NCBI GenBank assembly: GCA_964402975.1
Contig: CAYOEM010000002.1
Location: 62,001-126,000 of the forward strand
Reading direction: 5' to 3'
Length of the DNA stretch: 64,000 bases
From: CAMDKS01 sp964402975
Lineage (GTDB): Bacteria; Bdellovibrionota_B; Oligoflexia; Oligoflexales; RGVZ01
Each line of letters opens with the position of its first letter. Within the stretch, counting starts at the first letter, position 1. Position numbers and translations under genes: made by a program. Below the pieces are notes generated by a model that saw only the letters and a list, made by a program, of their open reading frames with translations, did no database searches and was not told where the DNA came from. This document shows positions 55,940 to 64,000 of this stretch, in pieces.

Positions 55940-56932
55940 CTAGAATCTATACCCTATTCCTAGAGCTAGGACTGGCAGGGGGGCTTTGGTGAATCGTCCT
56001 AGCTCTTCTTTGGCCTTTTGGTCGAGGTCTTTCTCACTTTTGCTTCGCAGCTCCCCCAGGGCTCCTGAAAGTTCTTCTGGGGTCCCATCAGGGGCCACAA
56101 TAGACGCTTTTACGGACGATTCTTCTTTTGTGCTAAATGGGACGAATGCACCGACTTCAGCGGTCAATGCCCAAGCTGGACCAAAGTTATAAATCCAACC
56201 CGTTGCAACTCGGCCGTAGGAGCTCTGCATTTTTATATCTGTTTCCAGAGCGATAACGTTTCTCGTCTGGATTGCTGCGCTATCATTTCCGCAAGGCGGC
56301 TCTTTTGCCGCTTCAGCAATGCTACAGATACGAAGTGGCGCCGACGTGGAACCCGAGATTTTTAGGGTGCGAACCCCACCAGCAAGGGAGGCGTACCAGA
56401 CTCCACCTAATGGGTGCCAAATCATGCCGGCGTGCGCATGAGGACCCCAAGCCACCTTGAGGTTAATGTCAAAGGCCGGGTAGGCGACGGCAATTGATTT
56501 TGACTGGTCGGCCTTGATGATGTCGCTTGGCATGGAGACTTCAACGTCAATGGGTATAGGCACCCCAAGGCCAACAGCAAATGCAAACTTGGAAGAAACA
56601 CTGAATCTGTAATCCAGGCGTGCGATCTCCGGCGAACTAGCGTAAATGGCAAAAGTGCTGCGTCTTGACTTGGTAGGAGCTGGCTCGAATTGAGCTTCGG
56701 AGGTTTTGCCGTCTTTCGCCGGCTGAGCCTCTGTTTCCGTGGGCCTGCGGCGCTGTTTCTTTATCCGTTTTTGATTTTCTTCGTGGTAGTAGCCCTCTCG
56801 CGAGTCACCGCCTGATTTCCAGTTTGGAGGCAGTTCGCCCGGGTTTTGCGCTAGGCTGACGTCAGAGGCGAGCGCCCCTAATAAGGTCACAGCTAAAATG
56901 GGGCGCAATTTCTTGTTGCCACGTGTGTCCAT
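55940..56932 (-). CDS. Outer-membrane beta-barrel protein
   Basis: 330 aa from ATG 56932 (AGGG about 8 bases upstream); an ATG 27 bases earlier is also possible. A signal peptide ends DVSLA|QNPG. A basic Arg/Lys/Glu-rich linker (about 40-90) precedes the barrel, which has strands such as IARLDYRFSVSSKFAFAVGLGVPIPIDVEV and VWYASLAGGVRTL, and ends LALGIGYRF with terminal Phe. Function unknown; no porin-specific motif. Confidence 0.75.
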   Translation of the reverse strand: MDTRGNKKLRPILAVTLLGALASDVSLAQNPGELPPNWKSGGDSREGYYHEENQKRIKKQRRRPTETEAQPAKDGKTSEAQFEPAPTKSRRSTFAIYASSPEIARLDYRFSVSSKFAFAVGLGVPIPIDVEVSMPSDIIKADQSKSIAVAYPAFDINLKVAWGPHAHAGMIWHPLGGVWYASLAGGVRTLKISGSTSAPLRICSIAEAAKEPPCGNDSAAIQTRNVIALETDIKMQSSYGRVATGWIYNFGPAWALTAEVGAFVPFSTKEESSVKASIVAPDGTPEELSGALGELRSKSEKDLDQKAKEELGRFTKAPLPVLALGIGYRF

Positions 56933-57149
56933 GAAACGAATCCCTATGAAACTGCACAAGATTTATCCTATATAGTTTACATTAAAATGGGGTAAAACGT
57001 GCTGAAATATACTGGGCAAGTCGCAGAAATGACCATGTTTTTAGTCATTCAGCCAGTTGGCTTGATGCCTAGTTGTTGCGCTTATGAGTTAGCGATGATT
57101 AAATCCGTCCGGTTTCGAGGCCAACGTAAAAGATCTGGGATGACTCACC

Positions 57150-58109
57150 ATGCGTGATCACATCGAAGAATCAATTCGAGATCGCTTGTCTAGACTAGCC
57201 GGCCGTGCCGGCTCTGGAGAGAAGCCTCGCGTTTGCGCGCTTACGGTGACATGTCCAAAGTGCACCCAGTTTAAGGGTGTTCATCTCTCCGGTGACAAGT
57301 CCACCATTACGGCAAGTCTTTGTGACTGCATCCGTGGATGCCTCGTTTGCTCTGGTAGTGGCATGCGCCCTTCAACCGCACAAGCAATACCCAAAGGTGC
57401 CGGTTCTTCTTTGAAATCTGATCTTGTTTCGACCGTGGAGCCCTGCATGTCTCCGTCCCCAAAAAAAATAGCGGGAATCATTAACGAGGCACGAATCCCG
57501 TCCAGATATCTGGACGCCGAACTTGGTAAGTTTGAGGGATTTAACCCCGCTGATCGAACGCAGAAAACAACCATTACAAATTGGCTTCGCGGCCTAAAAC
57601 CGGGAAAAAGTTCCGGTCTACTGTTAAGTGGCCCTGTTGGAATAGGTAAAAGTTGGCTGCTTGCCGCGATGGCAAAGCATTTGGCGTTCCAGGGTTTCTC
57701 GGTCCGTTATGCGGATTTTTTCCAGCTTGTGCACGAGCTTCGTGAAGCATATGCCAGTGAGCAGTCGGACAAATCAAGTCTTAAACCTCTTCAAAATGTC
57801 GATGTCTTGATCATCGATGAGCTTGGTAAGGGGCGCAATACTGAGTGGGAGCTGAGCGTCGCCGATAGTTTAATTAGTGACCGCTACAACGGTAACAAGT
57901 GCATTATTGCAGCTACAAACTATCCACTAAGGTCGAGCGTGCAAGAGCAGCGCCAGATTGATTACCTTAGATCAGAGCCAGCCACCAACCAGATGAATAC
58001 CACCGCGTTTGAGCCGCTGTCTCAACGGGTCGGCGCCAGGATGTTTTCTAGACTTTCTGAAAATTGCATTTGTATGGAATTAATCGGCTCTGATAGACGT
58101 CGGCGGTAA
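57150..58109 (+). CDS. DnaC/IstB-like AAA+ ATPase with Cys-rich N-terminus (candidate helicase loader)
   Basis: 319 aa. Walker A is GPVGIGKSWL (about 155), Walker B VLIIDELGKG (about 225); an AATNYP sensor and a late Arg-rich REVGAR-like RVGARMFSRL follow. This is the DnaC/DnaI helicase-loader layout. The N-terminus has CPKC, CDC, and CLVCSGSG, a likely zinc site in place of the usual helicase-binding domain. No transposase is adjacent, so a chromosomal loader is favoured over IstB. The next gene follows 3 bases later. Confidence 0.82.
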   Translation: MRDHIEESIRDRLSRLAGRAGSGEKPRVCALTVTCPKCTQFKGVHLSGDKSTITASLCDCIRGCLVCSGSGMRPSTAQAIPKGAGSSLKSDLVSTVEPCMSPSPKKIAGIINEARIPSRYLDAELGKFEGFNPADRTQKTTITNWLRGLKPGKSSGLLLSGPVGIGKSWLLAAMAKHLAFQGFSVRYADFFQLVHELREAYASEQSDKSSLKPLQNVDVLIIDELGKGRNTEWELSVADSLISDRYNGNKCIIAATNYPLRSSVQEQRQIDYLRSEPATNQMNTTAFEPLSQRVGARMFSRLSENCICMELIGSDRRRR

Positions 58110-58112
58110 GTC

Positions 58113-59069
58113 ATGAGCCCCTCCGAAATTACCCCATGCTTCATGCGTTTGCTCGGCTCGTGGTCGCCCGAGACGCACTTGTTGGGACTAAAATCGACGG
58201 CTAATGGAGTGTCTCTCGATAAAGGGTCATTTAATTGCTGCGACGGGGATGGGATTCAGGTCACCAATTTAGATCCGAGGTCTGCAAGTCAATGTGGATT
58301 AATGCGACGATGGAGCAGGCTTTCTTCATACCTGTCCCATATTGGCCTAGAACCAAATGATCCCGCTAATCTACTATTCGGTCATAAAGCTGCAGAATCT
58401 GGACAAATCACTAAAGAACTTTGGGATATATGTCTGCGGAATCTTCAACTGTTTTGTCGCGACAATCTTGATGGACTGCTGCGAAGTACCCGGGGTCAAA
58501 TTATAGAACTGAACCGTTACCCATGGGGTTTAGAGAGAACTCCAGGAGCACGTGAGACTGCAACCTCGGAAGCGTCTATACCCCGATTGGCATTGCTTGC
58601 GGGTGCGATTTTGATCTGGCATTTCGACTCCTGTGTTTTACCGTTTCGTATGGGACATGTTCGAAGTAATGCTGGCTCAGGGGCAATAAATTTTACAATG
58701 GTGCCAGTCAATTCTTGGGACGCTGTAATCGATAAAAGTAAATCTATTCACAAGTTAATTATGGTTGATGGTGTCTCAGAACTTTGGCACCCAAATCGTC
58801 TTGAGGTCATGGAAGCTTTAATTTCCTACGCATCAGAGCGAAGAATTCCTTTGTGGATTTTTGAAGATCAAGTAAGCGGTGCGACGGAAGTGCCAGGTCA
58901 TCGAAACTCTGACAAAAGCTTTCGAAGTGGCGTAAATAAGCGGCTTTCAGAACTGCGAAGTCGCAGCGCGACGGATTGGATCACCGTACAGGGGAAAAGC
59001 CGACTCAGCGAGGTTTGTGAGGTTAAGCAAAGCGGAGCGCAAAGCCTCGGAATCCCTACAATTGTCTGA
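58113..59069 (+). CDS. Unknown protein, possible ATPase-dead partner of the DnaC-like loader
   Basis: 318 aa. Its ATG lies 3 bases after the stop of the DnaC-like gene, so the two are one operon. No Walker A is present. Residues about 205-260 (IHKLIMVDGVSELWHPNRLEVMEALISYASERRIPLWIFED) resemble the Walker B strand and following helix of DnaC-type loaders (LLIIDxLG...RyxxxxPTIxTTN). The preceding hydrophobic ALLAGAILIWHF could be the strand before a lost P-loop. This resemblance is only by eye. Alternatively a novel replication-associated protein. Confidence 0.55.
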   Translation: MSPSEITPCFMRLLGSWSPETHLLGLKSTANGVSLDKGSFNCCDGDGIQVTNLDPRSASQCGLMRRWSRLSSYLSHIGLEPNDPANLLFGHKAAESGQITKELWDICLRNLQLFCRDNLDGLLRSTRGQIIELNRYPWGLERTPGARETATSEASIPRLALLAGAILIWHFDSCVLPFRMGHVRSNAGSGAINFTMVPVNSWDAVIDKSKSIHKLIMVDGVSELWHPNRLEVMEALISYASERRIPLWIFEDQVSGATEVPGHRNSDKSFRSGVNKRLSELRSRSATDWITVQGKSRLSEVCEVKQSGAQSLGIPTIV

Positions 59070-59167
59070 GTGATTTTTCGTTTTTATTAAAATTTTTTCA
59101 TATCAAGTAATCAAGTTCGGATATTTAGCGACGATACCTCCTACATCTAGTCGTGTTGGAGGTTTTC

Positions 59168-59830
59168 ATGGGATTCAGTTCATCAAGCGCCAACCGAATG
59201 CGTCTTGGCTTTTCGTTTTTCATATTGTTTCTATATTTGAATCAATTACCCCGGGCTTTCGGAGCCGACGAGGCGCCGATACGTAAAATATATGATGACA
59301 GCTACGTGATGAGTCGAGTTCAACTAGTCGGGGTCATCGCCGGAGGGCGTTCTGAGACATCGGGAATAGCCCTGATAAAAGATATTCACAGTGGCCGCTC
59401 TTACGCCGTTAAAACGGGAGACACCCTTCCAGGTGTCGACCACATCGTGTTAACGAAAGTGCAAAGAGAGGTCGCAGTGTTTAAGGCTAATGACCAGGAA
59501 TATTTCGTCCGCGTCAACATTGGCTCATCACCGGGTTCTGTTGGCCCATCGGGCTCCAATGTTGCGTCCGAGGCGAGTTCCGAGCAGGATCAAACTCCAG
59601 ACGCCAAAGGGCCAGGGCTTTTTGAAAAGTGGGCTGCAGGAGCCATTGAAAGAGGAACCGATCTGATATCTCTTGATAAAATTAAAAATAAGAAACCAAC
59701 TTTGACAAGTCCTGTAACGCTAACGGGCGCTACCGAAGGGGCCGACGTTCGTTTGGTCGATGATCGAGACCCGGCAGAGGAAAATGTCATCGTAGAAGAT
59801 GACACTGACGACGTCGAACCTTCACTTTAA
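59168..59830 (+). CDS. GspC/PulC-like domain protein
   Basis: 220 aa from ATG 59168 with TGGAGG 5 bases upstream. One N-terminal hydrophobic span (about 15-35, uncleaved or signal anchor) precedes a domain at about 55-120 with VQLVGVIAGGRSETSGIALIKD, SYAVKTGDTLPG and VAVFKANDQEYFVRV, the pattern of the homology region of type II secretion GspC. The remainder is disordered and acidic at the end (VEDDTDDVEPSL). No other gsp gene lies nearby. It follows the DnaC-like pair after about 100 bases. Confidence 0.65.
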   Translation: MGFSSSSANRMRLGFSFFILFLYLNQLPRAFGADEAPIRKIYDDSYVMSRVQLVGVIAGGRSETSGIALIKDIHSGRSYAVKTGDTLPGVDHIVLTKVQREVAVFKANDQEYFVRVNIGSSPGSVGPSGSNVASEASSEQDQTPDAKGPGLFEKWAAGAIERGTDLISLDKIKNKKPTLTSPVTLTGATEGADVRLVDDRDPAEENVIVEDDTDDVEPSL

Positions 59831-59841
59831 AGCCGCATGTC

Positions 59842-60327
59842 TTATTCGTGAGGTTGTTCGTACCAGCCGTCACTTTTGCGGCGTTCGTGTATGAGCGCCC
59901 AAGCAGCTCCACAAAATAGTTTTCCGACACTCGTTAATTCAGCGTCATCCATCGGCGCTTCTGCTCTTACGACTATATTGAGTTGATCGCACTGCGCCGC
60001 AAGTTCACGCAGAGCGTTCACATCACCTTTGGCCTGCGCAATCGTATCGTAGAAGGCGACTCGATAGGCTTTATCGCTGCTTTTCGCCGCGACCGCGGGC
60101 TCTTTCGGAGGTCGACTTAAGGTACGCTTAGGCTGGATGGCGCTTTGAAAAGCAACTTTGCCTGCCTGCTGATGGCGTTGCCCCGGATTTGAGTCTGGGT
60201 TTGTCTGCGAGGGGGCGTGTTGACCCGCTTGGCGATGATCCTGACGTTGACCGGGTCCACCGCCGCGCTCACCGCGCTGGTTTTTGTTGTTATGTCTATT
60301 TCTACCGCCTCGACCACGTCGCGACAT
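59842..60327 (-). CDS. RG-rich small protein downstream of glyS
   Basis: 161 aa. The first 80 residues are disordered and basic, starting MSRRGRGGRNRHNNKNQRGERGG, like RG/RGG RNA-binding tails. The C-terminal half (YRVAFYDTIAQAKGDVNALRELAAQCDQLNIVVRAEAPMDDAEL) looks helical. It starts 14 bases after glyS on the same strand, so it is in the glyS operon. An RNA- or ribosome-linked role is an inference. No family recognised. Confidence 0.65.
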   Translation of the reverse strand: MSRRGRGGRNRHNNKNQRGERGGGPGQRQDHRQAGQHAPSQTNPDSNPGQRHQQAGKVAFQSAIQPKRTLSRPPKEPAVAAKSSDKAYRVAFYDTIAQAKGDVNALRELAAQCDQLNIVVRAEAPMDDAELTSVGKLFCGAAWALIHERRKSDGWYEQPHE

Positions 60328-60341
60328 GTTCTATGACTCCT

Positions 60342-61874
60342 CTAACAGCTTGGCTTGTCAGAATTTATTCTACTTAGGACGGTGGCTAGCACGTCGTCGA
60401 TTTTAATTCGTTGCTGGACGGCAGTGTCACGATCGCGAATGGTGACCGTATTGTCATCAAGTGACTGCATGTCAACTGTCAGGCAGAACGGTGTGCCAAT
60501 TTCATCATGCCGTGCGTAGCGCTTTCCTATGGATTGTTGCTCATCGTAGCTTACATTGAGACCAGCTCGCCTTAGAATTTTAACGATCGATCGCGCTTTT
60601 TCTGGGAGTCCGTCTTTTTTTACAAGTGGTAAAATAGCAGCCTTGTAGGGCGAAAATTTTGGGTGAAGCTTTAGTACGACGCGAGACTTTTCTTGCCCCT
60701 CGTGATCGACGCCTTTCTCTTCATAGTAGGCATCCAGCAGGAAGCATAGGACGCTACGCGTTAACCCAGCAGCTGGTTCAATCACATAAGGCGTGTAGCG
60801 CCAGCCATTCTTGCCCGTTGTTGGATCTGGTTTGTTTTGATCAAAATAACTTAGTTTCACGCCGGTAGCTTCGGCGTGTTTACTCAGATCGTAGTCGGTC
60901 CTGGATGCAATGCCTTCCAGTTCACCCCAGCCCCAGGGGTACATATATTCAACGTCAAAACATGAGTCACTGTAGTGGGCTAATTCGTCGTCACTGTGGG
61001 GGCGAAGCCTGAAATTATCGCCTTTATTTGAAAATCTCTTGTACCAAGCCATACGTTCGCCGCACCAGTACTTCATCCATTCGTTCTGGGTGCCTGGTTC
61101 GCAAAAGTACTCCATTTCCATCTGCTCAAACTCGCAAGATCTGAAAATAAAGTGTTCGACGACGATTTCGTTACGAAAACTTTTACCGACCTGGGCTATA
61201 CCAAATGGAATCTTCATGGACATGCTCTGTTGCACGTTTAAAAACTGTACAAACATGGCCTGCGCGGTTTCGGGGCGAAGATATACCGCAGACTTCGCGG
61301 AGATCTCATCGACGGTGGCTCTTTTTTGTTCGGCTGTCATGCCGGGTTCAACGGCAGCCAACATATCTAGGGTCGGGTCTACCGGCCCCAGATTTGTTTT
61401 GAACATCAGATTAAATTGGCGCTCTGCACTCAAGTTTGGGCAGTTACAAACAGGACAAACGTAGCCGCGCTCACTAACGGGAGCTCGTAGCTTTTCACCC
61501 GAGCTTTTCCCGCCCTTATGGAACGTCATCTCTGTGCCGGGTTTTTGTTGTGGTGCCTTGTCGGCTCTAAAGCGCTCTCGGCAGTTGAGGCAATCGACCA
61601 ATGGGTCAGAAAAGCCCGACAGATGCCCCGAGGTCTGCCAAACGCGCGGGTGCATCATAATGCTTGCATCGATGCCAACGATATCTTCACGCTCATAGAC
61701 CATGGCTTTCCACCACTCGTTAGCTATATTTCGCTTTAGCTCGACGCCTAATGGGCCGTAGTCGTAGCAACTGCGAAGGCCGCCATAAATCTCGGAGCTC
61801 TGAAAAATAAACCCCCGTCTTTTGCATAAGGATACGATTTTTGTCATCAAGTCGTTGGACGTTTCAGAATTCAT
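60342..61874 (-). CDS. glyS: Glycyl-tRNA synthetase, single-chain alpha2 type
   Basis: 510 aa. It charges tRNA-Gly. Typical of the dimeric bacterial/eukaryotic form: LCKRRGFIFQSSEIYGG, YDYGPLGVELK, WQTSGHLSGFSDPLVDC, zinc-like CLNC...CPVC, RPETAQAMFVQF, FGIAQVGKSFRNEI, and FRSCEFEQMEMEYF. The anticodon-binding domain has YDEQQSIGKRYARHDEIGTPFCLTVD. It differs from the alpha2beta2 form of E. coli. The gene is followed by the RG-rich gene. Confidence 0.97.
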   Translation of the reverse strand: MNSETSNDLMTKIVSLCKRRGFIFQSSEIYGGLRSCYDYGPLGVELKRNIANEWWKAMVYEREDIVGIDASIMMHPRVWQTSGHLSGFSDPLVDCLNCRERFRADKAPQQKPGTEMTFHKGGKSSGEKLRAPVSERGYVCPVCNCPNLSAERQFNLMFKTNLGPVDPTLDMLAAVEPGMTAEQKRATVDEISAKSAVYLRPETAQAMFVQFLNVQQSMSMKIPFGIAQVGKSFRNEIVVEHFIFRSCEFEQMEMEYFCEPGTQNEWMKYWCGERMAWYKRFSNKGDNFRLRPHSDDELAHYSDSCFDVEYMYPWGWGELEGIASRTDYDLSKHAEATGVKLSYFDQNKPDPTTGKNGWRYTPYVIEPAAGLTRSVLCFLLDAYYEEKGVDHEGQEKSRVVLKLHPKFSPYKAAILPLVKKDGLPEKARSIVKILRRAGLNVSYDEQQSIGKRYARHDEIGTPFCLTVDMQSLDDNTVTIRDRDTAVQQRIKIDDVLATVLSRINSDKPSC

Positions 61875-62255
61875 GAGTGCTTGACCTAACCTAACAGTAA
61901 GTTGCAGCGTCTCGCTTTGGATGTATCAGCTGCAGTGGGTTCTCAGATCCCCGTCGACCGTGCCCGAACCGACGGGAGTAAGCTCTCTATATTACAACCA
62001 TTTATGGAACATGGCGACGTGTTCTTAGTAAAAGCTAAACTGACACCGGCGTTGATCTTGTCCCCGAAATAGCAACTTTTTAAGGCATGGAGACAAGGGG
62101 TCGTTTAGATAACTTATGCAAGTGCCTGTTTACCTTGAGTTTTAATAGTATTAAAGATAGGATCTCACCCTGAGCTAGTTGTGTTTTTACAAGCGTCCCG
62201 AACCTATGTCGCCAGGAGTACCTCTCTCCTTACCTTGCACCATGGAGCAACCACG
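61875..62255. promoter_or_regulatory. Intergenic region upstream of ahcY with a 15-base palindrome in a promoter-like site
   Basis: No gene is seen in these 381 bases. TTGAGT (62135-62140) and TAGGAT (62158-62163) are 17 bases apart. Between them lies TTTAATA-G-TATTAAA (62141-62155), a perfect 7-base-arm palindrome. This could be an operator within the ahcY promoter. I looked for the S-adenosylhomocysteine riboswitch core and did not find it. The glyS promoter must also lie here on the minus strand. Confidence 0.4.
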
Positions 62256-63623
62256 ATGAGTAAACGTATCCCAGGATCTCAGAAATCTTCGCCCGCAAAA
62301 TCTCCGACACAAAAAAACACGAGCTCTACTCGAGCGCTCGATTACAAGGTCAAAGATATCTCGCTTGCCGAATGGGGACGCAAGGAGATTGAAATCGCTG
62401 AAAAAGAGATGCCAGGATTGATGGCTCTACGGTCTGAGTACAAGGGCAAGAAGCCGCTTAAAGGTGCTAGAATCGCGGGCTGTCTTCACATGACGATTCA
62501 AACGGCTGTTCTTATCGAGACACTTGTGGAGCTTGGCGCTGACGTCCGCTGGTCTAGTTGCAACATTTTCTCAACGCAAGACCATGCAGCTGCTGCCATC
62601 GCCGCTGCTGGAATTCCAGTATTTGCTTGGAAGGGCGAGACCCTTAAAGAGTATGACTGGTGCATCGAGCAAACATTGATGTTTGGCGATAAACCGCTCA
62701 ACATGATTTTGGATGATGGTGGAGATCTAACCATGATGGTTCATGATCAGTACTCCCATCTTTTGAAACACATCAAAGGTGTTTCGGAGGAGACAACGAC
62801 AGGAGTTCACCGTCTTTACCAGATGTTTGAAAAGGGCAAGCTGAAGATCCCAGCTATTAACGTCAATGATTCTGTGACGAAGTCAAAATTCGACAATCTT
62901 TACGGCTGTCGTGAATCTTTGGCTGACGGTCTTAAGCGGGCAACCGATGTCATGGTGGCCGGCAAGGTTGTCGTCGTTGCTGGTTACGGTGACGTGGGTA
63001 AAGGATGTGCGCATTCGATGCGCGGGTTTGGAGCGCGTGTGTTAATCACAGAAATCGACCCAATCTGTGCTCTGCAGGCGGCCATGGAGGGTTTCGAAGT
63101 CGTAACCATGGAGGATGCTGCTCCCGAGGCTGATATTTTTGTTACGGCTACCGGTTGTGACGCGGTTATTACGGATAAGCATTTTAAACAAATGAAGGAT
63201 AATGCCATCGTATGTAACATCGGCCACTTTGATAGCGAGATCGATGTTGCTTGGCTTGAGAAAAACTGTCGCAAGGAGATCAACATTAAGCCTCAGGTGG
63301 ATAAGTTTGAACTGTCCAACGGTCGCTCGCTCATACTACTCGCGAGAGGGCGTTTGATGAACCTAGGTTGCGCTAATGGTCATCCAAGTTTTGTTATGTC
63401 GACAAGCTTCACAAATCAAACGATGGCTCAAATCGAGCTTTGGACGAATGCTGCCAAGTACAAAGTCGGCGTATACACGTTACCTAAAAAGCTTGATGAA
63501 AAGGTTGCGATGCTGCATTTGCAAAAGCTGGGCGTAAAGTTAACCAAATTAACTAAAAAGCAATCCGATTATCTTGGAATCCCGGCAGAGGGCCCTTTTA
63601 AGCCGGAGCACTACCGTTACTGA
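62256..63623 (+). CDS. ahcY: Adenosylhomocysteinase
   Basis: 455 aa from ATG 62256, with GGAG 8 bases upstream. It splits S-adenosylhomocysteine to adenosine and homocysteine. Seen are SLAEWGRKEIEIAEKEMPGLM, GCLHMTIQTAVLIETL, SSCNIFSTQDHAAAAIA, the NAD site VVVAGYGDVGKGCAHSMRG, NIGHFDSEIDV, and the terminal FKPEHYRY required for NAD binding. The internal insertion of some bacterial forms is absent. Confidence 0.98.
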   Translation: MSKRIPGSQKSSPAKSPTQKNTSSTRALDYKVKDISLAEWGRKEIEIAEKEMPGLMALRSEYKGKKPLKGARIAGCLHMTIQTAVLIETLVELGADVRWSSCNIFSTQDHAAAAIAAAGIPVFAWKGETLKEYDWCIEQTLMFGDKPLNMILDDGGDLTMMVHDQYSHLLKHIKGVSEETTTGVHRLYQMFEKGKLKIPAINVNDSVTKSKFDNLYGCRESLADGLKRATDVMVAGKVVVVAGYGDVGKGCAHSMRGFGARVLITEIDPICALQAAMEGFEVVTMEDAAPEADIFVTATGCDAVITDKHFKQMKDNAIVCNIGHFDSEIDVAWLEKNCRKEINIKPQVDKFELSNGRSLILLARGRLMNLGCANGHPSFVMSTSFTNQTMAQIELWTNAAKYKVGVYTLPKKLDEKVAMLHLQKLGVKLTKLTKKQSDYLGIPAEGPFKPEHYRY

Positions 63624-63650
63624 TTTTGTGCAACTAATGGGTTTTAATTT

Positions 63651-63680
63651 AAGCCGGCCGTTTGTGGCCGGCTTTTTCTT
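63651..63680 (+). terminator. Rho-independent terminator of ahcY
   Basis: AAGCCGGCC and GGCCGGCTT form a 9-bp perfect stem with a 6-base loop, followed by TTTTCTT. It lies 28 bases after the ahcY stop. Confidence 0.92.
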
Positions 63681-63784
63681 ATTCCATAAAACTCGGCAGA
63701 AATGCCGTGGGTTAAACTTGCCTATCATAGGCGCCTAAAAACACAAGTATCATAAATGCATGAACTAGATGGAAATGGCAGATT

Positions 63785-64000
63785 ATGGTCATTCGATTTT
63801 CAAAAACTACGGTCGAGCAGCCCGCGAACGAGATCATCGCGGCTGCAGAAGACATGAACAAATTCATTAGCGCGGCCTCATCAGTTGTCGTTGGTAAAGA
63901 TCATCAGCTCAAGATGGCATGGTGTTGCATCATTGCCGGAGGACACCTGTTAATTGAAGATTTACCCGGTATGGGAAAAACAACGATGGTTAAAACCATC
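63785..64000 (+). CDS. MoxR family AAA+ ATPase, 3' part outside window
   Basis: The first 72 residues from ATG 63785 are visible. VVVGKDHQLKMAWCCIIAGGHLLIEDLPGMGKTTMVKTI matches the N-terminal end of MoxR ATPases (vGq......allagghvLlegvPGlaKT), including Walker A GMGKT. MoxR proteins act as chaperones that assemble or insert metals into partner complexes, often with VWA-domain proteins encoded next door, which here would lie beyond the window. Confidence 0.88.
   Translation, partial: MVIRFSKTTVEQPANEIIAAAEDMNKFISAASSVVVGKDHQLKMAWCCIIAGGHLLIEDLPGMGKTTMVKTI

Noticed and set aside
57150..58109. IstB of an insertion sequence
   Set aside because: No IstA-like transposase or terminal repeats nearby, and the N-terminal Cys region does not fit IstB.
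61875..62255. SAH riboswitch upstream of ahcY
   Set aside because: The expected core and pseudoknot sequences were not found; only a palindrome in a promoter-like site is present.
1..64000. CRISPR array, phage or insertion sequence
   Set aside because: No regularly spaced short repeats with variable spacers, no transposase or phage structural gene; the only tandem repeats are inside the giant lipoprotein gene.

Overview
The window reads as a chromosomal segment of a free-living Gram-negative bacterium of moderate GC content. Evidence for this is a large set of lipoproteins and signal peptides, outer-membrane beta-barrels ending in Phe, a heptosyltransferase-like enzyme of LPS type, YqgE, and a GspC-like periplasmic domain. 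Several choices are unlike Escherichia coli: a single-chain GlyRS, a ProRS without the bacterial insertion domain, a plant-type (class II) DAHP synthase, a DnaC-like loader with a Cys-rich N-terminus, and two CHASE2 adenylate cyclases. Together with many secreted hydrolases this suggests a member of the Bdellovibrionota/Oligoflexia or another former deltaproteobacterial lineage. That placement is an inference. Two runs of exactly 100 N show that this is a draft or metagenome scaffold. I saw no phage, insertion sequence or CRISPR array.

Layout. 1-2.2 kb: a peptidase S51 fragment behind a divergent SelO-like pseudokinase. 2.5-4.3 kb: an OsmC protein and a CoA-transferase. 4.3-8.3 kb: a haem biosynthesis operon on the minus strand (hemX/ccsA-like, hemA, hemC, hemD). 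8.4-9.8 kb: class II DAHP synthase, which appears to start at an ATT codon. 9.8-12.8 kb: two lipoproteins, one with a Cys/Gly-rich tail and one a HExxH metalloprotease. 13-13.6 kb: yqgE. 13.9-17.5 kb: a four-gene envelope thiol-redox operon (beta-barrel, small lipoprotein ending in a CxxC tail, three-domain thioredoxin-like lipoprotein, TlpA-like thioredoxin) closed by a strong terminator. 18.5-24.7 kb: a glycosyltransferase and a giant Ig-like/Delta-60 repeat lipoprotein interrupted by assembly gaps. 24.9-31.3 kb: dnaE, an NFACT/RqcH-like gene and an adenosine-deaminase-like gene, coupled by ATGA overlaps. 31.5-37.6 kb: a zinc-ribbon protein, a BON protein, guaA and guaB.

37.8-54.9 kb is mostly envelope and signalling: a beta-helix lipoprotein, a CHASE2-cyclase with a C-terminal PilZ domain, a phospholipase D lipoprotein, a DNA/RNA endonuclease lipoprotein, proS, adenine deaminase, a cysteine-dioxygenase-like cupin, a second CHASE2-cyclase, a secreted lipase-like hydrolase, a radical SAM/SPASM protein and an unknown lipoprotein. 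55-64 kb: tRNA-Arg(UCU), a ferritin-like protein, a beta-barrel, a DnaC-like loader with a possible ATPase-dead partner, a GspC-like protein, glyS with an RG-rich small protein, ahcY with its terminator, and the start of a MoxR ATPase gene.

The items most worth follow-up are the PilZ-adenylate cyclase fusion (a direct c-di-GMP to cAMP link), the envelope thioredoxin operon with Cys-tailed lipoproteins, the SelO-like protein lacking the usual lysine, the ATT start of the DAHP synthase, and the DnaC-like pair.
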